DNA of 64,000 bases, from positions 186,001 through 250,000 of the forward strand of contig NZ_JAHSTU010000008.1 of assembly GCF_019145495.1 (NCBI RefSeq). Direction: 5' to 3'. Within the stretch, counting starts at the first letter, position 1. Each line of letters opens with the position of its first letter. Position numbers and translations under genes: made by a program. This DNA comes from Pseudomonas azerbaijanoccidentalis (GTDB lineage Bacteria > Pseudomonadota > Gammaproteobacteria > Pseudomonadales > Pseudomonadaceae). The notes beneath the pieces were generated by a model that worked only from the letters and a program-made list of their open reading frames with translations, searched no databases and had not been told where the DNA came from. Positions 55,371 through 63,922 of this stretch are shown here, piece after piece.

Positions 55371-56675
55371 ATGCCTTTGACTCGCAAAGCCTACCGCGCC
55401 GCCATCCTGCACAGCATCGCCGACCCCGCCGAAGTGGGGATCGAAGCCTCGTATGAGTATTTCGAAGACGGCTTGCTGGTCGTCGATAACGGCAAAATCA
55501 GCGCCCTTGGCCACGCCAGCGAATTGCTGCCGACGCTGCCGGCTGACATTGAAATCACCCATTACCAAGACGCGCTGATCACCCCAGGCTTTATCGACAC
55601 GCACATTCACTTGCCACAAACCGGCATGGTCGGTGCCTACGGCGAGCAACTGCTGGACTGGCTGAATACCTACACCTTCCCGTGCGAAAGCCAGTTTGCC
55701 GACAAGGCCCATGCCGACGAAGTCGCCGACATTTTCATCAAGGAACTGCTGCGCAACGGCACCACCACTGCCCTGGTATTCGGCAGCGTGCACCCGCAAT
55801 CGGTGAACTCGTTCTTCGAAGCCGCCGAGCAGCTCGACCTGCGCATGATTGCCGGCAAGGTGATGATGGACCGCAACGCCCCGGACTACCTGACCGACAC
55901 CGCCGAATCCAGCTACGTCGAAAGCAAGGCGCTGATCGAACGCTGGCACGGCAAGGGCCGCCTGCACTACGCCGTGACCCCGCGATTTGCCCCGACCAGC
56001 ACCCCGGAACAGCTGACCCTGGCCGGCCAGTTGCTGACCGAATACCCGGATCTGTACATGCAGACCCACATCAGCGAAAACCTCAAGGAAATCGAGTGGG
56101 TCAAGGAGCTGTTTCCGGAGCGCAAGGGCTACCTGGACGTCTACGATCACTACCAGTTGCTCGGCGAGCGCTCGGTTTTCGCCCACGGTGTGCACCTGTG
56201 CGATGACGAGTGTGCGCGGCTGGCAGAAACCGGTTCGGCCATCTCATTCTGCCCGACTTCGAACTTCTTCCTCGGCAGCGGCCTGTTCAACCTGCCGATG
56301 GCCGAGAAGCACAAACTCAACGTCGGCATCGGCACCGACGTGGGCGGCGGCACCAGTTTCTCGCTGCTGCAAACCCTCAATGAAGCCTACAAGGTCATGC
56401 AGCTGCAAGGTGCGCGCCTGAGCCCATTCAAGTCGCTGTACCTGGCGACCCTCGGCGGTGCCCGCGCACTGCGCCTTGAGGACAAGATCGGCAACCTGCA
56501 AGCGGGCACCGACGCCGACTTCCTGGTGCTGGACTACAACGCCACGCCGCTGTTGAGCTATCGCTTGAAGCAGGCCAACAACATCGCCGAGACGTTGTTT
56601 GTGCTGATGACGCTGGGGGATGACCGGACTGTGCAGCAGACGTATGCGGCGGGAAATCTGGTGCATCAGCGCTAG
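55371..56675 (+). CDS. guaD: Guanine deaminase
   Basis: Amidohydrolase converting guanine to xanthine, the substrate of XdhAB. 434 residues. Zinc ligands include His78 and His80 in IDTHIHLPQ, a later His in QTHISENLKEIEWV, and an Asp in GTDVGGGTSFSLLQTLNEAYKV. Starts 25 nt after xdhC with a purine-rich site (CCGAGAACCCCC, weak). Ends in a good terminator. Together with xdhABC it completes guanine to urate conversion. Confidence 0.95.
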   Translation: MPLTRKAYRAAILHSIADPAEVGIEASYEYFEDGLLVVDNGKISALGHASELLPTLPADIEITHYQDALITPGFIDTHIHLPQTGMVGAYGEQLLDWLNTYTFPCESQFADKAHADEVADIFIKELLRNGTTTALVFGSVHPQSVNSFFEAAEQLDLRMIAGKVMMDRNAPDYLTDTAESSYVESKALIERWHGKGRLHYAVTPRFAPTSTPEQLTLAGQLLTEYPDLYMQTHISENLKEIEWVKELFPERKGYLDVYDHYQLLGERSVFAHGVHLCDDECARLAETGSAISFCPTSNFFLGSGLFNLPMAEKHKLNVGIGTDVGGGTSFSLLQTLNEAYKVMQLQGARLSPFKSLYLATLGGARALRLEDKIGNLQAGTDADFLVLDYNATPLLSYRLKQANNIAETLFVLMTLGDDRTVQQTYAAGNLVHQR

Positions 56676-56690
56676 TTTTCTTCGGGCATA

Positions 56691-56726
56691 AAAAATCCCC
56701 CGCACTTTCAGTCCGGGGGATTTTTA
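56691..56726. terminator. Terminator after guaD
   Basis: ATCCCCCG (56695-56702) pairs with CGGGGGAT (56714-56721), flanked by A- and T-runs, so it works in both directions. Confidence 0.9.
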
Positions 56727-56740
56727 TTGCCTGTCAGAAA

Positions 56741-56825
56741 GATCAAAAGATCGCAGCCTGCGGCAGCTCCTACATGGAGCGCATTCTTCTGTAGGAGCTG
56801 TCGAGTGAAACGAGGCTGCGATTTT
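56741..56825. repeat. Hybrid REP doublet at the end of the second GntR gene
   Basis: The left arm is the CCTGCGG variant and the right arm the long-loop TCGAGTGAAACGA variant, so the halves differ. It abuts the TGA stop of the GntR gene. Confidence 0.85.
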
Positions 56826-57590
56826 TCAGAGCTTGGCCGGCGAGCGCCCAGGCTTCTTGGTCTGCAACAAATGCGAGAACACCGCATGCAGATCATCCGA
56901 CGCACTTTCCTCATCGAGGTTGAGCTTGCTGTCGATGTGATCCATGTGATGCATCATCAGGTTCACCGCCAGTTCACCGTCGCGCTTTTCGATGGCGTCG
57001 ATCAACTGGGTGTGCTCGTCGTAGGAGCAGTGGGATCGGTTACCGCTTTCATACTGGGCAATAATCAGCGAAGTCTGGGACACCAGGCTGCGCTGGAAGC
57101 TGATCAGCGGCGTGTTTTTCGCCGCCTCGGCCAGTTTCAGGTGGAACTCGCCGGACAGACGGATACCGGCACCGCGATCGCCACGGGAGAAGCTGTCGCG
57201 TTCGTCGTTGACCATCTGGCGCAATTCGGCGATCTGCTCGGCGGTGGCGTGCTGCACCGCCAGCTCGGTGATTGCGCGCTCTACCAAACGGCGGGCCATG
57301 AACACCTGGCGGGCTTCTTCGACGCTCGGGCTGGCGACCACGGCGCCACGATTCGGACGCAGCAACACCACGCCTTCATGCGCCAGGCGCGACAAGGCGC
57401 GGCGAATGATCGTGCGGCTGACCCCGAAAATCTCCCCCAGCGCTTCTTCGCTCAACTTAGTGCCGGGCGCCAGACGCTGCTCGAGGATGGCCTCGAAGAT
57501 ATGCGCGTAGACAATATCGTCCTGGGTACCGCTGCGGCCGGCTTTGCCTGCTCGCGGTTGTTTCTTTAGGGGCTGCAACTGTTCGTTCAT
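56826..57590 (-). CDS. GntR family regulator (FCD type), guaD/permease neighbour
   Basis: 254-residue regulator. A basic N-terminal tail (about 1-25) is followed by a winged helix (IFEAILEQRLAPGTKLSEEALGEIFGVSRTIIRRALSRL, about 30-68) and a C-terminal FCD ligand domain (RRLVERAITELAV onward; the HLKLAEAAKN, HTQLIDAI and MMHHMDHI segments carry likely metal histidines). Located between guaD and a permease and probably controlling purine use, as in the equivalent P. aeruginosa cluster (PA1520, from memory). The ATG at 57590 replaces a longer frame to 57746 that lacks family support. An ATTGT/ACAAT palindrome lies upstream. Confidence 0.9.
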   Translation of the reverse strand: MNEQLQPLKKQPRAGKAGRSGTQDDIVYAHIFEAILEQRLAPGTKLSEEALGEIFGVSRTIIRRALSRLAHEGVVLLRPNRGAVVASPSVEEARQVFMARRLVERAITELAVQHATAEQIAELRQMVNDERDSFSRGDRGAGIRLSGEFHLKLAEAAKNTPLISFQRSLVSQTSLIIAQYESGNRSHCSYDEHTQLIDAIEKRDGELAVNLMMHHMDHIDSKLNLDEESASDDLHAVFSHLLQTKKPGRSPAKL

Positions 57591-57682
57591 GGGCACTCGA
57601 GTCGGAAGAACTGCGGCGAATTGACCGTGACTGTAATACGGCACAGTGGGTCGCTGGCAAGTATCGCGTAAAAAACACTGCG

Positions 57683-57694
57683 ATTGTACACAAT
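57683..57694. promoter_or_regulatory. Candidate GntR operator ATTGTACACAAT
   Basis: Inverted ATTGT and ACAAT arms with a 2-nt centre, the form known for FadR-type GntR regulators. It lies 93 nt upstream of the GntR start and 240 nt upstream of the permease start. Confidence 0.5.
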
Positions 57695-57806
57695 GGATGG
57701 TGTCAACACGACTGTACGGCTGAATGTCGCCTCGGCTGTATTGCAACGGCTGATTACTTTTGAGTTTAGGCTTAAACCCGGAATCCGCGATTTGCTCGAT
57801 ATCTGC

Positions 57807-57889
57807 GTTGGAGCTGCCGAAGGCTGCGATCTTTTGATTTTGCTTTTAAGAGCCCAGATCAATAGATCGCAGCCTTCGGCAGCTCCTAC
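57807..57889. repeat. REP doublet in a divergent promoter region
   Basis: GAGCTGCCGAAGGCTGCGATC and its inverted partner with a decayed AGATCAATAGATCGC. It is the only element of the GTAGGAGCTG family here that does not follow a stop codon. Confidence 0.85.
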
Positions 57890-57934
57890 GCTGGGATCGC
57901 GGACATCTTCATCTGTATAAGGAACACCGCCGTC

Positions 57935-59125
57935 ATGAATGACGCCACGCACACCCAATTGCGTCCCTTGGCCGACACGTCCCCTTCGGCGATCGTCGCC
58001 GGTTTCATTGCGATGATGACCGGTTACACCAGCTCGCTGGTGCTGATGTTCCAGGCCGGACAGGCGGCCGGCCTGACCAGCGGGCAGATTTCGTCGTGGA
58101 TCTGGGCCATCTCCATCGGCATGGCGGTGTGCTCGATCGGCCTTTCCTTGCGCTATCGCACGCCCATCACCATTGCCTGGTCGACCCCGGGCGCCGCGCT
58201 GCTGATCACCAGTCTGGGCGGTGTGTCCTACGGTGAAGCCATCGGCGCCTACATCACCTGCGCGGTGCTGGTGACCATTTGCGGCCTGACCGGCAGCTTC
58301 GAGCGCTTGGTGAAAAAAATTCCGGCCTCCCTGGCGGCCGCTCTGCTGGCGGGGATCCTGTTCAAGATCGGCAGCGAAATTTTCGTCGCCGCCCAACATC
58401 GCACGGCGCTGGTGCTGGGGATGTTCATCACTTATTTGCTGGTCAAGCGCCTGTCACCGCGTTACGCGGTGCTCGCGGCATTGTTGATTGGTACAGCGTT
58501 GTCCGGGTTCATGGGGTTGCTGGATTTCAGCGGTTTCCACCTGGAAGTGGCCACGCCGGTCTGGACCACCCCGCACTTCTCCCTGGCCGCGACGATCAGC
58601 ATCGGCATTCCGCTGTTCGTGGTGGCGATGACCTCGCAAAACATGCCCGGCATCGCCGTGCTGCGGGCCGACGGCTACACCGTGCCGGCCTCGCCGCTGA
58701 TCACCACCACCGGTATTGCTTCATTGCTGCTGGCGCCGTTCGGCTCCCATGGCATCAACCTGGCAGCGATCAGCGCAGCCATCTGCACCGGTCCGCATGC
58801 CCATGAAGACCGCAACAAGCGCTACACCGCCGCTGTATGGTGCGGAATTTTCTACGGGATTGCCGGGGTATTCGGCGCGACGCTGGCGGCATTGTTTGCG
58901 GCGTTGCCCAAGGAATTGGTGCTATCGATTGCCGCGCTGGCGTTGTTCGGCTCGATCATCAATGGCTTGAGCATCGCCATGAGCGAAGTGAAGGAACGTG
59001 AAGCGGCGCTGATCACCTTCATGGTCACGGCGTCGGGGCTGACGCTGTTTTCCATTGGTTCGGCGTTTTGGGGGATTGTGGCGGGGGTTGTGACGTTGGT
59101 GATTTTGAATTGGCGCAGAAGCTGA
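57935..59125 (+). CDS. BenE-family membrane transporter
   Basis: 396-residue inner-membrane permease with about 11-12 helices. It has the BenE (benzoate/H+ symporter) hallmark VVAMTSQNMPGIAVLRADGY and NLAAISAAICTGPHAHED. BenE proteins are distantly related to the nucleobase/ascorbate transporters. In this purine gene context, beside a GntR regulator and guaD-xdh, I infer a purine or related substrate rather than benzoate; no aromatic catabolic gene is present. The ATG at 57935 has AAGGAAC upstream. It ends 0-2 nt from a REP. Confidence 0.85.
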   Translation: MNDATHTQLRPLADTSPSAIVAGFIAMMTGYTSSLVLMFQAGQAAGLTSGQISSWIWAISIGMAVCSIGLSLRYRTPITIAWSTPGAALLITSLGGVSYGEAIGAYITCAVLVTICGLTGSFERLVKKIPASLAAALLAGILFKIGSEIFVAAQHRTALVLGMFITYLLVKRLSPRYAVLAALLIGTALSGFMGLLDFSGFHLEVATPVWTTPHFSLAATISIGIPLFVVAMTSQNMPGIAVLRADGYTVPASPLITTTGIASLLLAPFGSHGINLAAISAAICTGPHAHEDRNKRYTAAVWCGIFYGIAGVFGATLAALFAALPKELVLSIAALALFGSIINGLSIAMSEVKEREAALITFMVTASGLTLFSIGSAFWGIVAGVVTLVILNWRRS

Positions 59126-59220
59126 AAGATCGCGGCCTCGTTTCACTCGACAGCTCCTACAGAGTTCGCATTCCCTTGTAGGAGCTGTCGAGTGAAACGA
59201 GGCTGCGATCCTTTGATCTT
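59124..59220. repeat. REP doublet, long-loop variant in both arms
   Basis: GATCGCGGCCTCGTTTCACTCG and the inverted GTAGGAGCTGTCGAGTGAAACG copy. The first base overlaps the TGA stop of the permease gene. Confidence 0.85.
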
Positions 59221-59222
59221 AA

Positions 59223-59255
59223 AAAAAACGGCGACCCCGAGGGTCGCCGTTTTTT
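59223..59255. terminator. Bidirectional terminator between permease and yggL
   Basis: A 15-bp stem: AAAAAACGGCGACCC (59223-59237) with GGGTCGCCGTTTTTT (59241-59255) around a 3-nt loop. Serves the permease and the convergent yggL-like gene. Confidence 0.93.
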
Positions 59256-59260
59256 CAACA

Positions 59261-59605
59261 TCAAGCTACCGGATTGATCGGCTTTTCCGGGTACCAGACG
59301 TCCAGCAGCGGGCTGACTTCAACGCTGGTCAGCTCGGTGCGGCCTTTGAGCCAGGCTTCAACGGCAGCGCGCTGTTCAGCGCTGACCGAGCCACGCTTCT
59401 GCAGGCAAACCAGACCGTAGTCGTCGCCGCCAACATAGCCCAGACCATTGGCTTCCATGGCTTCTTTGAGGAACGCGTCGAGGAAAGCATCAATGGCTTC
59501 ATCAGCCAAATCTTCTTTGAAATCCAGGTTCAGTTCGAAACCCAGCTCTTGAAATTCATCGACGCACAGTTTTTTGCGCAGACGCTGGGAACGGTTAGTC
59601 GCCAT
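59261..59605 (-). CDS. YggL-like 50S ribosome-associated protein (DUF469)
   Basis: 114-residue acidic protein beginning MATNRSQRLRKKLCVDEFQELG, the signature N-terminus of the YggL/DUF469 family. The E. coli member binds 50S ribosomal subunits. It ends with DVWYPEKPINPVA. The ATG at 59605 follows AAGAGGATTGTTCC. Divergent from dacB; I recall the same yggL-dacB pairing in P. aeruginosa (PA3046-PA3047). Confidence 0.88.
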   Translation of the reverse strand: MATNRSQRLRKKLCVDEFQELGFELNLDFKEDLADEAIDAFLDAFLKEAMEANGLGYVGGDDYGLVCLQKRGSVSAEQRAAVEAWLKGRTELTSVEVSPLLDVWYPEKPINPVA

Positions 59606-59838
59606 TGGAACAATCCTCTTAAGTAATAACGGGCGGCACTTTAGCAGTTTAAGCCGCCAATTGCCCGACTCTCTGGGCGTCGACGCCTACCGCCGGTAAA
59701 AAAATAGCGGATTAGAGGGCCACGGCACGGCACAAGCCGTGACACCTTGGGGCATAATGCCGACACTTTCATGACCACTGAGGGAATTCATCTTCATGCC
59801 CTCGTTTTTTTCCCCTCGGCTGTAGGGTTCTATTTCAC

Positions 59839-61299
59839 ATGATCAAATCGTTGCGTCCATTGCTGCTGGCCGGCCTGCTGCTCCCCCTGGCCCTCCCCGT
59901 TTACGCTGCACCGATCAATACCTCTTTATCTCCCAACGTTGAAAAAGCCCTCAAGGCCAGCAAGTTGCAGGACAACGCCCTGTCGCTGGTAATGATTCCG
60001 CTCACCGGTCCGGGCACGCCGACCATTTTCAACGCCGACGTATCGGTCAACCCGGCGTCGACCATGAAGCTGGTGACCACTTACGCGGCCTTGGAAATGC
60101 TGGGCCCGAACCACCAGTGGAAAACCGAGTTCTACACCGATGGCACCCTCAGCGGCGGCATCCTCAATGGCAACCTCTACCTCAAGGGTGGCGGTGATCC
60201 AAAGCTGAACATGGAAAAACTCTGGCTGTTGATGCGCGACCTGCGCGCCAATGGCGTCACCCAGGTCACCGGCGATCTGGTGCTGGACAAGAACTTCTTC
60301 GTGCAGCCGCAACTTCCCGAGTTCAATGACGACGGCAATGACGAGAACAAACCGTTCCTGGTCAAGCCCGATGCCCTGCTGGTCAACCTCAAGGCCCTGC
60401 GGTTCGTTGCTCGTAACGACTCGGGCAAGGTCCTGGTCTCGGTGGAGCCACCGATTGCCAGCATTCGCATCGACAATCAGGTCAAGGCCCTCAACTCCAA
60501 GCAGTGCACGGGCGGCGTACGCTACAACCCGGTGCCCCAGGCCGATGGCAGCGTGACCGTGACCGTTGGCGGCCAGTTGGGCGAAGGTTGCAGTTCACAG
60601 ACGTACCTGTCGCTGCTTGATCACGCGACTTACACGGCCGGTGCCGTGCGTGCGATCTGGAAAGAACTGGGCGGCAGCATCCAGGGCAAGGACGTGCTGG
60701 CGCCAACGCCAAAAGACGCCAAGGTGCTGGCGCGGGCCTTCTCGCCAGACCTGGCGGAAATCATCCGCGACATCAACAAGTTCAGTAACAACACCATGGC
60801 CCAGCAGCTGTTCCTGAGCCTGGGGCAGAAATTCCGGACCGATGCCGACGGTGACGACGCCAAGGCTGCGCAACGCGTAGTGCGCCAGTGGCTGGCAAGG
60901 AAAGGCATCACCGCGCCGCACCTGGTGATGGAGAATGGCTCCGGTCTGTCGCGCTCCGAACGCGTCAGCGCCCGGGAAATGGCGTCGATGCTGCAAGCCG
61001 CATGGCAGAGCCCTTACGCCGCCGAGTACATCAGCTCGATGCCGATTGCCGGCACCGATGGCACCATGCGCAAACGCCTGAAGACCACCGCGATGCGCGG
61101 CGAAGCTCACGTCAAGACCGGCACCCTGAACACCGTGCGCGCCATCGCCGGCTTCAGCCGTGACGTCAACGGCAACACCTGGGCCGTCGTGGCGATCCTC
61201 AACGACAAGGCGCCGTTCGGTGCGTCGTCGGTGCTCGACCAAGTGCTGCTGGACCTGTACCGCCAGCCGAAATTGCCGCAGACCGCCTCCGTGTTGTAA
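59839..61299 (+). CDS. dacB: D-alanyl-D-alanine carboxypeptidase/endopeptidase (PBP4)
   Basis: Periplasmic class C penicillin-binding protein that trims the terminal D-Ala and cuts cross-links of peptidoglycan. In pseudomonads, loss of dacB is known to induce the chromosomal AmpC beta-lactamase. 486 residues: signal peptide (about 1-23, ending VYA), SxxK with Ser74 and Lys77 (ASTMK), SNN motif in KFSNNTMAQQL (about 315), and KTG in AHVKTGTLNT (about 425). The ATG at 59839 lies after a weak site (TTCTATTTCAC). Followed 10 nt later by a REP. Confidence 0.95.
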   Translation: MIKSLRPLLLAGLLLPLALPVYAAPINTSLSPNVEKALKASKLQDNALSLVMIPLTGPGTPTIFNADVSVNPASTMKLVTTYAALEMLGPNHQWKTEFYTDGTLSGGILNGNLYLKGGGDPKLNMEKLWLLMRDLRANGVTQVTGDLVLDKNFFVQPQLPEFNDDGNDENKPFLVKPDALLVNLKALRFVARNDSGKVLVSVEPPIASIRIDNQVKALNSKQCTGGVRYNPVPQADGSVTVTVGGQLGEGCSSQTYLSLLDHATYTAGAVRAIWKELGGSIQGKDVLAPTPKDAKVLARAFSPDLAEIIRDINKFSNNTMAQQLFLSLGQKFRTDADGDDAKAAQRVVRQWLARKGITAPHLVMENGSGLSRSERVSAREMASMLQAAWQSPYAAEYISSMPIAGTDGTMRKRLKTTAMRGEAHVKTGTLNTVRAIAGFSRDVNGNTWAVVAILNDKAPFGASSVLDQVLLDLYRQPKLPQTASVL

Positions 61300-61309
61300 G
61301 CCCCAAAAG

Positions 61310-61387
61310 TCAAAAGATCGCAGCCTTCGGCAGCCCTACAGGTTTACACATAGCCCTGTAGGAGCTGCCGAAGGCTGCGATCTTTTT
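61310..61387. repeat. REP doublet between dacB and the diguanylate cyclase
   Basis: Outward pair CAAAAGATCGCAGCCTTCGG and GTAGGAGCTGCCGAAGGC. The right arm runs into the TAA stop of the convergent diguanylate cyclase gene. Confidence 0.87.
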
Positions 61388-63779
61388 AATTCGACTCGCC
61401 CTGCACCCGGTCCCTGCCCGCCTGTTTCGCCGCATACACCCCTGAATCCGCCCGCAGTAGCAGCGCATCGGCGCCCTCTCCGACCCGCCAGCTGGCAATC
61501 CCGAAACTCGCCGTGACGATCCCGACCTCATCAATCGGTGAACTGCGCAAGCCTTGCCACAGCTCCAGCGCCAGTACATACGCTTGTTCGCCGCTGATGT
61601 TCGGGCACAGCACCATGAACTCTTCGCCCCCCAACCGGCAAAACACGTCCGTACGGCGTAGCCGATGGCCGATCCGCTCGCAGACGATCTGCAACACCCG
61701 ATCGCCCACCGCATGGCCATGCTGGTCATTGATGCGCTTGAAGTGGTCGATGTCGAGCATGATCACCGACAGATCGCCGCCGCCTCGCTCAACACGGGCC
61801 ATTTCGGTGGTCAGGCGCTCCTGGAAATAGCGGCGGTTGTGGATGCCCGTGAGGGAGTCCGTGACCGACAGGGCGCGCAGTTCTTCTTCCACACGCTTCA
61901 TGTCGGAAATGTCCGAGATATAGCCGTGCCAGAGTACGCCGCCGCCCGGCAGCTCCTCCGGCGTCGCCTCGCCGCGTACCCAGCGCAAACCACGTTGTGG
62001 CAGCTGCACGCGATACTCCTCGCGCCAAGGGCTGAGGGTGTCCGCCGAGTCGCGAATGGAGGCGCGCACACGGGTGGTGTCCTGGGGATGGATGCGCGTA
62101 AAGATCGCTTCGGCGTTGAGCAGCAAGACGTCCGGATCGAGTTCGTAGATTTCGCGAATACCGTCACTGGCGTAGATCACGCTGAAGCGGCCATCGAATT
62201 CCATCTTGAACTGATAAATCCCGCCGGGCACATGAGCACTGAGCTTCTTCAACAGCAAGTCTCGCGCGGCCAGCGCCTCGTGCACGCGTTTGCGTTCGGT
62301 GATATCGATGCACACAGCCAGATGCCCGACCCACAAGCCTTGCTCATCCAGTACCGGAGTCGCCAGCATGTTGACGATCAAATGGCTGCCGTCGCCCCGC
62401 ACCAGCGTCCACTCCCGCGCCTCGTGCCCACCGCCCTCGCCACCCTCCACCAGCATGGCGTGACAGGTCGGCACCGGCTTGCCGAAACGCGCGCTCAGTT
62501 CTGCCGAGCGCGCCGTCAGTTCCCGGGGCAAGTGCAGGTTTTCCAGGGTCATGTGCCCCACCACCTCGGCGGCGGTGTAACCAAGCATCTGCTCGGCACC
62601 GGCATTGAAGGTGCTGATCACCCCCCGCAAGTCCGTGGCAATGATCGCTACCTGGGTCGCGGCGTTCAGCACGCCGCGTAGTTGGCCATGGGTGCCGCGC
62701 AGTTCCTGCTCGCGGGCGCGCAGCTCTTCAGTCCGTTGCTCAACCATTTTCAGCGCCCGCTGCCGCTGGCTCACCAGTACGTAGAGCAAGGCGCTGAGCA
62801 GCATGCTGAGCAAACCACCGAGCACCACCAGCGTGGTCACTGAAGAGTGGTTGGCCTTGAGAAACGCCTCGCTGGGCTGGATATCGACCTGGTAATCATG
62901 GTCGGCCAGGCGCAACAACTTGGTCGCCGACAATTCACTGACGGCCGCCGCATTGGGCGATTCATACAACACTTCGTGCTGATCATCGATAGACAGATCA
63001 AGGATCCGCACCGACAGATAGTCACGCGCCGCTTCCGGCAACCCGTCCGCCAGCAACTGGCGCATGCTGATCACCGCCATCACATAGCCGAACGGCTTGG
63101 CCGTCGCTGGACTTCCGCGCAGCAGAACCGGCGCCACCAGCAACACGCCCCGCGCGTAGGCCGGCTCGATACTGACCAGATGCATGGGTTGCGACACGGC
63201 CATCTGCCCGTGCTGGTCGGCGCGCTCCAATGTCGCTCGACGCAATGGTTGGGCGAGCAAGTCATAACCGAGCGGCGAACCGAGTTTGCTTTGCGTCTGG
63301 CTGTACAGCACCACCACGTACTCGTCCCGTTCGCCAGCCAGTTGCAATTGGCCGTCAGCGTTGAGTTCGCGAAAGGTAAAACTGCTCAGGCCCTCGTCAC
63401 GAATACGGCGCTCTACCGCCGCGCGCTCGTCAAGGCTCACCCGTTCAGCAAACGAGTACGCCTGGGTGCGGTGCAATAGAGGTTGGGTGTAGCCATCGAA
63501 TTCCACTCGGGAGACCGAGTCGGAATTGGCGAAGAACCGGCGCAGACCATCGAGGCGCTGCTCCTGATCTTCGAAACGTTCTTCGATACGGCTGTAACGC
63601 TCACTGGCCAGCAGTTGAAAGCGTTGCCGCAATTGATGTTGAAACAGGTTGAGCGTTGACCACGCCAGCAAACCCGTGAGAATCCCGCCGACGAGCAAAA
63701 CCAGGAGCGCGACCAGCCAGGCCGAGACATCTTCGCTGATAAAACCCAGGATCTTTGGGCGCACGGCGTGCAACGACAT
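61386..63779 (-). CDS. CHASE-PAS-PAS-GGDEF diguanylate cyclase
   Basis: 797-residue membrane sensor that makes cyclic-di-GMP. First membrane helix about 20-42, a periplasmic CHASE domain (about 75-300; SFAERVSLDERAAVERRI is typical), second helix about 316-338, a short coiled coil, and two PAS domains (about 360-500 and 510-630). The C-terminal GGDEF domain has the active form GGEEF (about 716-720) and an inhibitory-site RxxD (RRTD) five residues earlier, so both synthesis and product feedback are expected. No EAL domain. The stimulus for CHASE is unknown. The ATG at 63779 has no clear ribosome site. Confidence 0.92.
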   Translation of the reverse strand: MSLHAVRPKILGFISEDVSAWLVALLVLLVGGILTGLLAWSTLNLFQHQLRQRFQLLASERYSRIEERFEDQEQRLDGLRRFFANSDSVSRVEFDGYTQPLLHRTQAYSFAERVSLDERAAVERRIRDEGLSSFTFRELNADGQLQLAGERDEYVVVLYSQTQSKLGSPLGYDLLAQPLRRATLERADQHGQMAVSQPMHLVSIEPAYARGVLLVAPVLLRGSPATAKPFGYVMAVISMRQLLADGLPEAARDYLSVRILDLSIDDQHEVLYESPNAAAVSELSATKLLRLADHDYQVDIQPSEAFLKANHSSVTTLVVLGGLLSMLLSALLYVLVSQRQRALKMVEQRTEELRAREQELRGTHGQLRGVLNAATQVAIIATDLRGVISTFNAGAEQMLGYTAAEVVGHMTLENLHLPRELTARSAELSARFGKPVPTCHAMLVEGGEGGGHEAREWTLVRGDGSHLIVNMLATPVLDEQGLWVGHLAVCIDITERKRVHEALAARDLLLKKLSAHVPGGIYQFKMEFDGRFSVIYASDGIREIYELDPDVLLLNAEAIFTRIHPQDTTRVRASIRDSADTLSPWREEYRVQLPQRGLRWVRGEATPEELPGGGVLWHGYISDISDMKRVEEELRALSVTDSLTGIHNRRYFQERLTTEMARVERGGGDLSVIMLDIDHFKRINDQHGHAVGDRVLQIVCERIGHRLRRTDVFCRLGGEEFMVLCPNISGEQAYVLALELWQGLRSSPIDEVGIVTASFGIASWRVGEGADALLLRADSGVYAAKQAGRDRVQGESN

Positions 63780-63875
63780 AAACGCAACTCAAAACGCCAG
63801 GTGCGGGAAAGCCCTTTGGCCCTGAGTTGAGTTATAGCTATTAGCCACTAATTTGACCAGTCCTGAAAGAACCCG

Positions 63876-63901
63876 CAGAGCCTTTTAAAATCAAGGCTCT
63901 G
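63876..63901. terminator. Hairpin after the rlmL-like gene
   Basis: CAGAGCCTT pairs with AAGGCTCTG (9 bp) over an 8-nt AT-rich loop. On the minus strand it comes 21 nt after the stop; the following sequence (CGGGTTCTTTC) is only partly T-rich. Confidence 0.65.
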
Positions 63902-63922
63902 TGGATCCAAGCAGACCAAGTG

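Larger units (their letters stand above)
57591..57934. promoter_or_regulatory. Divergent region between GntR and BenE-family permease
   Basis: 344 nt. Contains the candidate GntR operator at 57683-57694 and a REP doublet at 57807-57889 close to the permease start. No further gene is seen; a ribosome site for the permease (ATAAGGAAC) is at 57917-57925. Confidence 0.5.
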
